Source: Salininema proteolyticum
GTDB lineage: Bacteria; Actinomycetota; Actinomycetes; Mycobacteriales; Micromonosporaceae
Assembly (NCBI RefSeq): GCF_042685645.1
Contig: NZ_JBHUNX010000001.1
Span: 248,001-312,000 of the forward strand
Direction: 5' to 3'
Length of the DNA: 64,000 nt
The position numbers and the translations under genes are program-made. The notes beneath the pieces were generated by a model. It did no database searches. It was given only the letters and a program-made list of their open reading frames with translations, and was not told the origin of the DNA. Below are positions 26,585 to 35,368 of the stretch, piece after piece. The first letter of the stretch is position 1, and every line of letters starts with the position of its first letter.

Positions 26585-27891
26585 CCTACGCAGACGAGAG
26601 AGAGACCACCGAGGGCCGCGTCTACACGGTCACCGGAGGAGACTGGGACGACCTGGTCAGCGAAGTCGACCCGGTCGGCGAGGACCGCCTGGTCATCAAC
26701 ATGGGCCCCCAGCACCCGTCCACGCACGGCGTGCTCCGGCTCATCGTGGAGCTCGAGGGCGAGACCGTCCGCGAGATCCGGCCGGTCATCGGCTACCTGC
26801 ACACCGGCATCGAGAAGAACCTGGAGTACCGGACCTGGACCCAGGGCACGACCTTCGTCACCCGAGCCGACTACCTGGCCCCGATCCACAACGAGACGGC
26901 CTACTGCCTCTCGGTGGAGAAGCTCCTCGGCATCGAGGCCCCCGAGCGGGCCACCGTGCTCCGCGTCCTCATGATGGAGCTCAACCGCGTCGCCAGCCAC
27001 CTGGTCGCCCTGGCCACCATGGGCATGGAGCTGGGAGCGCTCTCCATGATGATCTACGGCTTCCGCGACCGCGAGAAGGTCCTCGACATCTTCGAGGCCG
27101 TCAGCGGCCTCAGGATGAACATGGCCTACATCCGGCCCGGCGGCGTGGCCCAGGACATCGACCAGCGCGGCATCCAGCTCATCGAGGAGTTCCTCGAGTA
27201 CATGCCGAAAGCCCTGGACGACTACGACGGCCTCCTGACGGGCAACACCATCTGGAAGGAGCGCACCCAGGGCGTCGGCTACCTCGACGTCTCCGGCTGC
27301 CTCGCCATGGGCGTCACCGGGCCGGTGCTCAGGGCCGCGGGACTGCCGTGGGACCTGCGCAAGACCCAGCCCTACTGCGGCTACCAGGACTACGACTTCG
27401 AGGTCCCGATCCACACCGGCGCCGACGCCTGGGCCCGCTACATGGTGCGCATCGAGGAGATCCGCGAATCGCTCAAGATCGTCCGCCAGGCCCTGGACAA
27501 ACTGGAGCCCGGACCGGTCATGGTCGCGGACAAGAAGATCGCCTGGCCCGCGCAGCTGGCCGTGGGCGCCGACGGCATGGGCAACAGCCTCAACCACATC
27601 CGCCACATCATGAGCCAGTCCATGGAGGCCCTCATCCACCACTTCAAGCTGGTGACCGAGGGATTCCGCGTCCCGGAGGGACAGGTGTACGTGAACATCG
27701 AGGCCCCGCGCGGGGAACTGGGCATGCACACGGTCTCGGACGGAGGGACCCGCCCGTTCCGCGTCCACATGAGGGATCCCTCCTTCATCAATCTGCAAGC
27801 CATCCCGGCGCTCGCCGAAGGCGGGCTGCTGGCCGACGTCATCTCCGGCGGAGCCTCGCTCGACCCGGTGATGGGAGGGTGTGACCGCTGA
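26581..27891 (+). CDS. nuoD: NADH-quinone oxidoreductase subunit D
   Basis: The 436-residue peripheral-arm subunit lines the quinone pocket and descends from [NiFe]-hydrogenase large subunits. Quinone-site motifs are present: MGPQHPSTHGVLR near 40 with the conserved His, and GYLHTGIEKNLEYRTW. DYLAPIHNETAY and the C-terminal DPSFINLQAIPALAEGGLLADVISGGASLDPVMGGCDR match the family end. The hydrogenase cysteines are absent, as expected. The start has GGAGGAGG 9 nt upstream. The stop overlaps the nuoE ATG as TGATG. Confidence 0.96.
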   Translation: MTYADERETTEGRVYTVTGGDWDDLVSEVDPVGEDRLVINMGPQHPSTHGVLRLIVELEGETVREIRPVIGYLHTGIEKNLEYRTWTQGTTFVTRADYLAPIHNETAYCLSVEKLLGIEAPERATVLRVLMMELNRVASHLVALATMGMELGALSMMIYGFRDREKVLDIFEAVSGLRMNMAYIRPGGVAQDIDQRGIQLIEEFLEYMPKALDDYDGLLTGNTIWKERTQGVGYLDVSGCLAMGVTGPVLRAAGLPWDLRKTQPYCGYQDYDFEVPIHTGADAWARYMVRIEEIRESLKIVRQALDKLEPGPVMVADKKIAWPAQLAVGADGMGNSLNHIRHIMSQSMEALIHHFKLVTEGFRVPEGQVYVNIEAPRGELGMHTVSDGGTRPFRVHMRDPSFINLQAIPALAEGGLLADVISGGASLDPVMGGCDR

Positions 27892-28616
27892 TGACCTACG
27901 GAGACCGCAAGGCCGGAGCCTGGCCCGAGAAGATCCACGAGCAGGCCGACGAGATCCTCAAGCGCTACCCGCAGGGAAGGGAGCGCTCGGCGCTCCTGCC
28001 GCTGCTGCACCTGGTGCAGTCGGTGGACGGGTACGTCAGCGACGAGGGCATCGCCTTCTGCGCCGAGAAGCTGGACATCACCAAGGCCCAGGTGCAGGCC
28101 GTGTCGACCTTCTACACCATGTACAAGCGCAGCCCGGCCGGCGACTGGCTGGTCAGCGTCTGCACCAACACGCTGTGCCACGCCAAGGGCGGCCAGAGGA
28201 TCTTCGACGCCCTGTCGGCCGAGCTCGAAGTGGGCCACGACGAGAGCACCCCGGACGGCAAGTTCACGCTGGAGCACGCCGAGTGCCTGGCGGCCTGCGA
28301 CTACGCGCCGGTGGTGACGGTCAACTACGAGTTCTTCGACGACATGGACGAGGAGAAGTCCCTCGACCTGGTGCACCAGTTGAAGGAGGGCAACCGCCCC
28401 TTCCCGGGCCGGGGCGCCCCGCTGTGCACGCTCAAGGAGACCCAGCTGATCCTGGCGGGGTTCGACGAGGACCGCCGCCCCGCCCTGGAGGCCAACGCCC
28501 AGGGCGACGCCACTCTGGCCGGAGCGCGACTGGCGGCGGAGGCCGGCCAGACGGCGCCCTACGGCGACCCCGACGCCCCTCTCCTTCCCGAAACCGAAGA
28601 GGCCGTAAGTGAGTAA
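27891..28616 (+). CDS. nuoE: NADH-quinone oxidoreductase subunit E
   Basis: The 241-residue subunit of the NADH-oxidising tip carries the [2Fe-2S] cluster N1a. The thioredoxin-like fold shows ligand cysteines in VCTNTLCHAKGG and LEHAECLAACDYAPVV. The helical N-terminal half (KIHEQADEILKRYPQGRERSALLPLLHLVQ) is standard. The C-terminal tail beyond about residue 180 is low-complexity and Ala/Glu/Asp-rich, as in other actinobacterial NuoE. The gene overlaps nuoD by 1 nt and nuoF by 8 nt, consistent with strict coupling of the NuoE/F pair. Confidence 0.95.
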   Translation: MTYGDRKAGAWPEKIHEQADEILKRYPQGRERSALLPLLHLVQSVDGYVSDEGIAFCAEKLDITKAQVQAVSTFYTMYKRSPAGDWLVSVCTNTLCHAKGGQRIFDALSAELEVGHDESTPDGKFTLEHAECLAACDYAPVVTVNYEFFDDMDEEKSLDLVHQLKEGNRPFPGRGAPLCTLKETQLILAGFDEDRRPALEANAQGDATLAGARLAAEAGQTAPYGDPDAPLLPETEEAVSE

Positions 28617-29943
28617 GACAGCTGTGCCCAGTCCACGACAAGCGAGCGACAACGTCCTCTCCAAGCTCAAGCCCGTCCTCACCAAGCGGTGGCTCTCGCC
28701 CTCGGCCTGGCGCCTCGACGTCTACGAGGAGCTCGACGGCTACAAGGCCCTCCGCAAGGCCCTACGCTACCGGCCGGGCGACCTGGTGGAGTTCATGAAG
28801 GAGTCCGGCCACCGCGGACGCGGCGGCGCGGGCTTCCCCGTCGGCATGAAGTGGCAGTTCGTGCCCGACGACGGCCAGGAGCACTACCTGGTCGTCAACG
28901 CCGACGAGGGCGAGCCGGGGACCTGCAAGGACCTGCCGCTGATGATGAACGACCCGCACTCGGTCATCGAGGGCGTCCTCATCGGCGCCTACGCGATCAA
29001 GGCGTCGCGGGCCTACATCTACATCCGCGGGGAGGCGGTCCACGCGGCCCGTCGGCTGCGCCACGCCATCGCCGAGGCCCGGGCCGCCGGGTACATCGGA
29101 AAGGACGTGCTCGGCAGCGGCTTCGACGTCGACGTGCACGTGCACTCCGGCGCCGGCGCCTACATCTGCGGCGAGGAGACGGCCCTGCTGGACTCGCTCG
29201 AGGGCTACCGGGGGCAGCCGCGCCTGCGCCCGCCCTTCCCCGCGACCCACGGCCTCTACCAGAAGCCCTCCGCCATCAACAACGTCGGCTCGATCGCGGC
29301 CGTGCCGCACATCGTCCTCGGCGGAGCGGAGTGGTGGAAGGGCCTCGGCAGCGAGAACGCCGCCGGGACCATGATCTACTCCCTCTCCGGCCGGGTGAAG
29401 AACCCCGGCCAGTACGAGTGCTCCCTCGGGACGACCCTGCGCGAGCTCATCGAGCTGGCCGGAGGCATGGAGGAGGGCCACGAGCTCAAGTTCTGGACGC
29501 CCGGAGGAAGCTCGACTCCCATGCTGACCGCCGAGCACCAGGACGTGCCGCTGGACTTCGACAACGTCGCCAAGGCCGGCTCGATCCTCGGCACGACCGC
29601 GGTCATGATCTTCTCCGACCAGGACTGCCCCGTCGTCTCCTGCTGGCGGTGGATCCAGTTCTACCACCACGAGTCCTGCGGAAAGTGCACCCCGTGCCGC
29701 GAGGGCAACTACTGGATGGTCCACGTCTACGAGCGGATCCTGTCGGGCCAGGGCAAGCCGGACGACCTGAAGCTGCTCGAAGACGCCTGCAAGAACCTGC
29801 TCGGCCGCTCCTTCTGCGGCCTCGGCGACGGCGCCACCAGCTGCGTCACCTCCTCGCTCAAGCACTTCCGCCAGGACTACGAGGACTACATCGAAGGGCG
29901 CAAGCAGCCCCTCTTTCACGCCGACATGATCGGAGCCCACTGA
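28609..29943 (+). CDS. nuoF: NADH-quinone oxidoreductase subunit F
   Basis: The 444-residue subunit binds NADH, FMN and cluster N3, and starts electron flow. The NADH/FMN glycine-rich loop is SGHRGRGGAGFPVGMKW near residue 65. The second nucleotide motif is VVNADEGEPGTCKD near 95, and SGAGAYICGEETALLDSLEG follows near 182. The N3 ligands are in HESCGKCTPCREG near 355, with the last Cys in SFCGLGDGATSC. GTG 28609 lies inside the end of nuoE. The stop is separated from nuoG by one base. Confidence 0.96.
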   Translation: MSKTAVPSPRQASDNVLSKLKPVLTKRWLSPSAWRLDVYEELDGYKALRKALRYRPGDLVEFMKESGHRGRGGAGFPVGMKWQFVPDDGQEHYLVVNADEGEPGTCKDLPLMMNDPHSVIEGVLIGAYAIKASRAYIYIRGEAVHAARRLRHAIAEARAAGYIGKDVLGSGFDVDVHVHSGAGAYICGEETALLDSLEGYRGQPRLRPPFPATHGLYQKPSAINNVGSIAAVPHIVLGGAEWWKGLGSENAAGTMIYSLSGRVKNPGQYECSLGTTLRELIELAGGMEEGHELKFWTPGGSSTPMLTAEHQDVPLDFDNVAKAGSILGTTAVMIFSDQDCPVVSCWRWIQFYHHESCGKCTPCREGNYWMVHVYERILSGQGKPDDLKLLEDACKNLLGRSFCGLGDGATSCVTSSLKHFRQDYEDYIEGRKQPLFHADMIGAH

Positions 29944-29944
29944 C

Positions 29945-32392
29945 ATGGCCGAAGAGACCATCACGATCACCATTGACGGCCAGGAGATCGAAGTCCCCAA
30001 CGGCATGCTCCTCATCCGGGCGGCGGAGCAGCTGGGCATCGAGATCCCGCGCTTCTGCGACCACCCGCTCCTCGCCCCCGCCGGCGCCTGCCGCCAGTGC
30101 CTGGTCGAGGTGCCGGACATGGGCAACGGGCGCGGCATGCCCAAGCCCGCCGCCTCCTGCACCACCACGGCCATGCCGGGGATGGTCGTCAAGACCCAGT
30201 ACTCCAGCGAGGTCGCGCGGCAGGCCCAGGAAGGGATCATGGAGTTCCTCCTGATCAACCACCCGCTGGACTGCCCCGTCTGCGACAAGGGCGGCGAGTG
30301 CCCCCTGCAGAACCAGGCGATGAGCGCCGGGCGCACCGAGACGCGCATGGAGGCGGTCGACAAGCGCACCTACAAGAAGGCCCTGCCCATCTCCCCGCAG
30401 GTGCTCCTCGACCGCGAGCGCTGCGTCCTGTGCGCCCGCTGCACCAGGTTCAGCGACCAGATCGCCGGAGACCCCTTCATCGAGCTGATGGAGCGCTCCG
30501 CCCTGGAGCAGGTCGGCATCTACGAGGACGAGCCGTTCGACTCCTACTTCTCGGGCAACACCGTCCAGATCTGCCCGGTCGGAGCCCTGACCGGCACCCA
30601 GTACCGCTTCCAGGCCAGGCCCTTCGACCTGGTCTCCTCCGAGTCCGTATGCGAGCACTGCTCGGCGGGCTGCGCCCAGCGCACCGACCACCGCCGCGGC
30701 AAGACCCTGCGGCGCCTCGCCGGAGAGGACCCGGCGGTCAACGAGGAGTGGAACTGCGACAAGGGCCGCTGGGCCCACGACTACATCCGCGCCACCGACC
30801 GGATCACCCACCCGCTGGTGCGCAACGAGGAGGGCCGCCTGGAGAAGGCCAGCTGGCCCGAGGCGCTGCGCAAGGCGGCGGCGGGGCTGGCCGCGGCCAA
30901 GGACGGCGGCGGCGTCGGGGTCCTCCCCGGCGGGCGCCTCACCGTCGAGGACGCCTACGCCTACTCCAAGTTCGCGCGTGTCGCACTGGGCACCAACGAC
31001 ATCGACTTCCGCTCCCGGCCTCACTCCACGGAGGAGGCCGAGTTCCTCGCCCACGCTGTGGCCGGGGTCTTCCCCGCGGGCGGAGCGGTCACCTACGAGG
31101 ACGTGGAGAAGGCCTCCACCGTCGTCATCGCCGGACTCGAGACCGAGGAGGAGTGCCCGATCCTCTTCCTGCGCCTGCGCAAGGCGGTCCGCCAGTCCGG
31201 CGTCAAGGTCAGGGTCGTGGCACCGTTCGCGACCCAGGGCACTCGCAAGATCAACGGCGCTCTTGTCGAGTGCGCCCCCGGAGGGGAGGCCGAGGCGCTG
31301 CTGGACGGCGATCTCAAGGCCTCCCTCTCCGAGGAGGGCGCGATCCTCTTCGTCGGCGAGCGCCTCGCCACCTCCGAGGGCGCGCTCAGCGCGGCCGTGA
31401 AGCTGGCCAGGGAGACGGGCGCGAAGCTCGCCTGGGTCCCGCGCCGAGCCGGCGACCGCGGAGCCGTCGAGGCCGGCTGCCTCCCGGGCATGCTGCCCGG
31501 CGGCGGGCTCTCCGAGTACGCCGAGGACCGCGAGCAGCTGGCCGAGTACTGGGACGTGGACGCGCTCCCGGCCGCCGACGGCCGCAGCGCCTTCCAGCTC
31601 CTGGCAGCGGCCGCCGACGGGTCCGTCGGCGGGCTCCTGGTCGGAGCGGTCGACCCGTACGACTTCGCCGACGCGCCCGCGATCGAGGCGGCCCTCTACG
31701 CCGCCAAGTTCACCGTCAGCCTGGAGATCCGCCACTCGGCGGTCACCCGCGTGGCAGACGTTGTCCTGCCGGTCGCGCCCGTCAGCGACAAGCCCGGCGC
31801 GTTCTTCGACTGGGAAGGGCGCCTGCGCGCCTTCGAGGCCACCTTCGACACCGAGTACATGTCGGACCACGAGGTGCTCGACGCGCTCGCCGACTCCCTG
31901 GGGCACAAGCTGAGGCTGTCGGACGTGCACGAGGTGCGCGCCGAGTTGGCCGGGCTGCCCGACCCGAAGACGCGCCAGCCCGCGCCGCTGCACGAGCCGG
32001 CCGAGGTCCCCAGGCCCGGCGAGGGCAAGGCGGTCCTCGGCACGTGGCGGCAGCTGCTGGACGGCGGCAGCCTCCAGGACAACAACTCCTACCTGGCCGA
32101 GTGCGCCCCGAAGCCGGTCGTCCGGCTCTCGGAGGCCACGGCGGCGGCGATCGGCGCGGAGGACGGCGGCGGGGTCACCGTCGGCACCACCATCGGGTCG
32201 ATCACCCTCCCCCTGGCCGTCACGCCGATGCCCGAGGGCGTCGTGTGGCTGCCGACCAACGCCCCCGGCAGGGGCATCTACCGGCACCTGGGCGCGGGCA
32301 ACGGGGACGTCGTCTCCGTAAGCGCCTACGGTTCCCACCGCGCTCCGGGGAGCCCCGCACAGCGCACCGACGCGGAAGAGAGGTCGCAGTGA
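29945..32392 (+). CDS. nuoG: NADH-quinone oxidoreductase subunit G
   Basis: The 815-residue largest peripheral subunit relays electrons from NuoF. The N-terminal ferredoxin domain shows N1b ligands in RFCDHPLLAPAGACRQCLVEV. The His-Cys motif for N5 lies in INHPLDCPVCDKGGECPLQNQ. The CVLCARC...QICPVGAL segment supplies N4. A molybdopterin-type region begins at SVCEHCSAGCAQRTDHRRGK near 238 and gives four further cysteines (HCSAGC, WNCDKGRW), so the extra N7-type cluster may be present. The rest is the enzymatically silent formate-dehydrogenase-like domain. The stop overlaps nuoH as GTGA. Confidence 0.95.
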   Translation: MAEETITITIDGQEIEVPNGMLLIRAAEQLGIEIPRFCDHPLLAPAGACRQCLVEVPDMGNGRGMPKPAASCTTTAMPGMVVKTQYSSEVARQAQEGIMEFLLINHPLDCPVCDKGGECPLQNQAMSAGRTETRMEAVDKRTYKKALPISPQVLLDRERCVLCARCTRFSDQIAGDPFIELMERSALEQVGIYEDEPFDSYFSGNTVQICPVGALTGTQYRFQARPFDLVSSESVCEHCSAGCAQRTDHRRGKTLRRLAGEDPAVNEEWNCDKGRWAHDYIRATDRITHPLVRNEEGRLEKASWPEALRKAAAGLAAAKDGGGVGVLPGGRLTVEDAYAYSKFARVALGTNDIDFRSRPHSTEEAEFLAHAVAGVFPAGGAVTYEDVEKASTVVIAGLETEEECPILFLRLRKAVRQSGVKVRVVAPFATQGTRKINGALVECAPGGEAEALLDGDLKASLSEEGAILFVGERLATSEGALSAAVKLARETGAKLAWVPRRAGDRGAVEAGCLPGMLPGGGLSEYAEDREQLAEYWDVDALPAADGRSAFQLLAAAADGSVGGLLVGAVDPYDFADAPAIEAALYAAKFTVSLEIRHSAVTRVADVVLPVAPVSDKPGAFFDWEGRLRAFEATFDTEYMSDHEVLDALADSLGHKLRLSDVHEVRAELAGLPDPKTRQPAPLHEPAEVPRPGEGKAVLGTWRQLLDGGSLQDNNSYLAECAPKPVVRLSEATAAAIGAEDGGGVTVGTTIGSITLPLAVTPMPEGVVWLPTNAPGRGIYRHLGAGNGDVVSVSAYGSHRAPGSPAQRTDAEERSQ

Positions 32393-33699
32393 ACACCTTC
32401 TCCGAGATCCCGTTCTGGCTGACGGCGCTCAAGGCGCTCGGCGTCTTCGTCGTGCTGGTCCTCCTGGTGCTGTTCACCATCTGGTTCGAACGCCGGGTGG
32501 TCGCCTTCATGCAGGTGCGGCCGGGACCGAACCGCAACGGCCCGTTCGGGCTCCTGCAGAGCCTCGCCGACGGCCTGAAGCTGGCGTTCAAAGAGGACAT
32601 CACGCCGCGCACGGCCGACAAGGTCACCTTCCTGGCCGCGCCGCTGATCGCGGTGACGTGCGCGTTCACGGCCTTCGCCGTCGTCCCCATGGGCCCCGAG
32701 GTCAGCATGCTCGGGTACACGACCCCGCTGCAGCTGACGGACTTCGAGGTGTCGGTGCTGCTGATCCTCGCGACCTCGGCGGTCGGCGTCTACGGGCTCG
32801 TCCTCGCCGGCTGGTCCTCCGGCTCCTCCTACTCGGTGCTCGGCTCGCTGCGCGCCGCCGCCCAGGTGATCTCCTACGAGATCGCCCTCGGCCTGGCGGT
32901 CCTCGCGGTGTTCTTCCAGTCGCAGCTGACGAGCATGTCGGCGATCGTCAACGCCCAGTCCGAGCCGTTGGAGGGGGCCCTCTTCGGGGTGTCGTTCTCC
33001 CTGCCGGGCTGGTACTTCCTCATCCTGGCCCCGTCGTTCGTGATCTTCCTGATCGCCATGGTCGGCGAGACCAACCGCGCCCCGTTCGACCTCCCCGAGG
33101 CCGAGTCGGAGCTCGTCTCCGGCTTCGCCACCGAGTACTCCAGCCTGAAGTACGCCTCGTTCTTCCTGGCCGAGTACGTCAACATGGTCACCATGTCGGC
33201 GCTGGCGACGACGCTGTTCCTCGGCGGCTGGCGCCCGCCCTTCCCCGAGTCCTGGTGGCCCGCCGCCGCCGAGGGCTACCTGCCGCTGGTGTGGTTCTTC
33301 GGGAAGGTGCTCGCGCTCCTGTTCGTCTACGTGTGGCTGCGCGGGACGCTGCCGCGCCTGCGCTACGACCAGTTCATGCGCCTCGGCTGGAAGGTCCTCG
33401 TGCCGGTCAGCCTGGTGTGGCTGTTGGCCTTGGCGGCCATCAACATCGGCGGCGCCTCCGAGTCGGCCGCGGTGCGCTGGGGGATGATCGGCGGGGCCGC
33501 CGTCCTCATCTTCACGCTGATCATGCTGTGGCCCACTCGCAAGCCCTACGAGCCGTCCTCCGTCCCGGACGGCGGCGTCGGGGGCTACCCCGTGCCGCCC
33601 ATGGACCTGGTCGTGCCGCCGACCCCGCGGGGCCTGACAGAGCTCAAGGAGAAGGAGGCCCTCGAGATCGAGGCGTCTTCCGAGAGGAAGGAGTCCTGA
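32389..33699 (+). CDS. nuoH: NADH-quinone oxidoreductase subunit H
   Basis: The 436-residue membrane subunit has eight predicted helices and shapes the quinone chamber between the two arms. Family motifs are ERRVVAFMQVRPGPNRNGPFGLLQSLADGLKLAFKED (quinone-side loop), SYEIALGLA, and ETNRAPFDLPEAESELVSGFATEYSS with the conserved acidic cluster. It ends with a soluble tail (GGYPVPPMDLVVPPTPRG...) typical for actinobacteria. GTG 32389 overlaps the nuoG stop, and AGAGAGG lies just upstream. Confidence 0.96.
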   Translation: MNTFSEIPFWLTALKALGVFVVLVLLVLFTIWFERRVVAFMQVRPGPNRNGPFGLLQSLADGLKLAFKEDITPRTADKVTFLAAPLIAVTCAFTAFAVVPMGPEVSMLGYTTPLQLTDFEVSVLLILATSAVGVYGLVLAGWSSGSSYSVLGSLRAAAQVISYEIALGLAVLAVFFQSQLTSMSAIVNAQSEPLEGALFGVSFSLPGWYFLILAPSFVIFLIAMVGETNRAPFDLPEAESELVSGFATEYSSLKYASFFLAEYVNMVTMSALATTLFLGGWRPPFPESWWPAAAEGYLPLVWFFGKVLALLFVYVWLRGTLPRLRYDQFMRLGWKVLVPVSLVWLLALAAINIGGASESAAVRWGMIGGAAVLIFTLIMLWPTRKPYEPSSVPDGGVGGYPVPPMDLVVPPTPRGLTELKEKEALEIEASSERKES

Positions 33700-33700
33700 T

Positions 33701-34291
33701 ATGTGGGGTTCACTCAAAGGCTTCACGGTCACCTTCAAGCACATGTTCAAGAAGCAGGTGACCGTCGACTACCCGGAGCGCCCGCCCAAGCTCGAGGCGC
33801 GCTACCACGGCCGCCACGTGCTCAACCGGCACCCGGACGGCCTGGAGAAGTGCATCGGCTGCGAACTGTGCGCCTGGGCGTGCCCGGCCGACGCGATCTA
33901 CGTCGAGGGCGCCGACAACACCGAGGCCGAGCGCTACTCGCCCGGCGAGCGCTACGCGAAGGTCTACCAGATCAGCTACGCGCGCTGCATCTTCTGCGGA
34001 CTGTGCGTGGAGGCCTGCCCGACGCGCTCGCTGACCATGTCGAACGAGTACGAGCTGGCCGCCGACAACCGGCGCGACCTCATCTTCACCAAGGAGCAGC
34101 TGCTGGCGCCCCTCACCGAGGGCATGGAGCGGACTCCGCACCCGATGCGGCTGGGCGACAGCGAGAAGGACTACTACGGCACCGGCACCGACAATCCCGG
34201 CGCCAGCCAGGGCGCCGAGTTCTCCTCCGTCGAGCTGAGCGAACTGCTCAAGCAGCGCACGGAAAGCGAGAGGAGCAGCGAGAATGCTTGA
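33701..34291 (+). CDS. nuoI: NADH-quinone oxidoreductase subunit I
   Basis: The 196-residue ferredoxin-like subunit binds clusters N6a and N6b in two CxxCxxCxxxC motifs: CIGCELCAWACP near 47 and CIFCGLCVEACP near 94. The N-terminal amphipathic helix (LKGFTVTFKHMFKKQVTVDYPE) lies on the membrane surface beside NuoH. The polar C-terminal tail after residue 150 is Glu/Ser-rich. The ATG follows the nuoH stop with 1 nt between, and GGAAGGAG lies in the end of nuoH. The stop overlaps the nuoJ gene. Confidence 0.96.
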   Translation: MWGSLKGFTVTFKHMFKKQVTVDYPERPPKLEARYHGRHVLNRHPDGLEKCIGCELCAWACPADAIYVEGADNTEAERYSPGERYAKVYQISYARCIFCGLCVEACPTRSLTMSNEYELAADNRRDLIFTKEQLLAPLTEGMERTPHPMRLGDSEKDYYGTGTDNPGASQGAEFSSVELSELLKQRTESERSSENA

Positions 34292-35063
34292 ACCAGCCAC
34301 CCTGGCCGTCTCCGGCGAGGCGGTCGTCTTCTGGGTCCTCGCCCCGATCGCGCTGGGCGGGGCCGTGGGCCTCGTCCTGGCCCGCTCGGCCGTCCACGCG
34401 GCGCTGATGCTGGTGTGCACGATGCTGAGCATGGGCGTCTTCTACATCGCCCAGTCCGCGCCGTTCCTGGGGTTCACCCAGATCATGGTGTACACCGGCG
34501 CGATCATGATGCTGTTCCTGTTCGTGCTCATGCTCTTCGGGTCGGGCTCGCGCGACTCGGTCATGGAGACGCTCAAGGGCCAGCGGATCGCCGCCATCGC
34601 CCTCGGCATCGGGCTGTCGGCGCTCCTGGCCGGCGGCATCGCGCACGCCGTCTCGGGCATGTTCGTCTCGCCGGTCGGCCCGCCGACCGTGACGACCTCG
34701 GCCGGGCAGGAGTCCAACGTCGCCGCCATCGCCCAGTCGCTGTTCACCACCTACGTCTTCGCGTTCGAACTGATCGCCGCGCTGCTCACCGTCGCCGCCA
34801 TGGGCGCGCTCATGTTCGCCCACGTCTCCAGGCACGGCGAGCGCAAGGGACAGCGCGAGCACAGCCGCGAGCGCTTCGCCGAGGGCAACTACCCGGGGCC
34901 GAAGTCCGGGCCCGGCGTCTTCGCCACCTCGTCCTCGACCGCCACGCCGGCCCTCCTGCCCGACGGGTCCGTGGCCGGGTCGTCCATCTCGGAGCACGTC
35001 GCGCCCCGGCAGCTCACCGCCGTCGAGGCCGCTCCCAAAAAGACCCTGGGAGGCAGGGAATGA
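34284..35063 (+). CDS. nuoJ: NADH-quinone oxidoreductase subunit J
   Basis: The 259-residue membrane subunit has five helices between residues 12 and 175. Helix 3 holds the conserved FTQIMVYTGAIMMLFLFVLML, where a pi-bulge couples quinone chemistry to proton pumping in studied complexes. A periplasm-side loop (GMFVSPVGPPTVTTSAGQESN) precedes the last two helices. The C-terminal 70 residues are a charged cytoplasmic tail, longer than in E. coli but usual in actinobacteria. The ATG overlaps the nuoI end by 8 nt and the stop overlaps the nuoK ATG. Confidence 0.95.
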   Translation: MLEPATLAVSGEAVVFWVLAPIALGGAVGLVLARSAVHAALMLVCTMLSMGVFYIAQSAPFLGFTQIMVYTGAIMMLFLFVLMLFGSGSRDSVMETLKGQRIAAIALGIGLSALLAGGIAHAVSGMFVSPVGPPTVTTSAGQESNVAAIAQSLFTTYVFAFELIAALLTVAAMGALMFAHVSRHGERKGQREHSRERFAEGNYPGPKSGPGVFATSSSTATPALLPDGSVAGSSISEHVAPRQLTAVEAAPKKTLGGRE

Positions 35064-35359
35064 AACCCGAGTACTACCTGATGCTCTCCGCCGCGCTCTT
35101 CTCCATAGGAGCCGTGGGAGTACTGGTGCGGCGCAACGCCATCGTGGTGTTCATGTGCGTCGAGCTCATGCTCAACGCGGGGAACCTCGCCATGGTGACG
35201 TTCGCCCGCACCACCGGCACGATCGACGGCCAGGTCCTGGCGTTCTTCACCATGGCCGTCGCCGCCAGCGAAGTCGTCGTCGGCCTGGCCATCATCATGG
35301 CCATCTACCGGTCGAGGCGGTCGGCCTCCATCGACGACTCGAACCTTCTGAAGGCCTAG
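35060..35359 (+). CDS. nuoK: NADH-quinone oxidoreductase subunit K
   Basis: The 99-residue subunit has three membrane helices. The key proton-path glutamates are present in MCVELMLNAGN (helix 2) and AASEVVVGLAIIMAIYR (helix 3). The length is that of the family. ATG 35060 overlaps the nuoJ TGA by 3 nt. Only 9 bp separate it from nuoL. Confidence 0.96.
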   Translation: MKPEYYLMLSAALFSIGAVGVLVRRNAIVVFMCVELMLNAGNLAMVTFARTTGTIDGQVLAFFTMAVAASEVVVGLAIIMAIYRSRRSASIDDSNLLKA

Positions 35360-35368
35360 GAAGGTCCC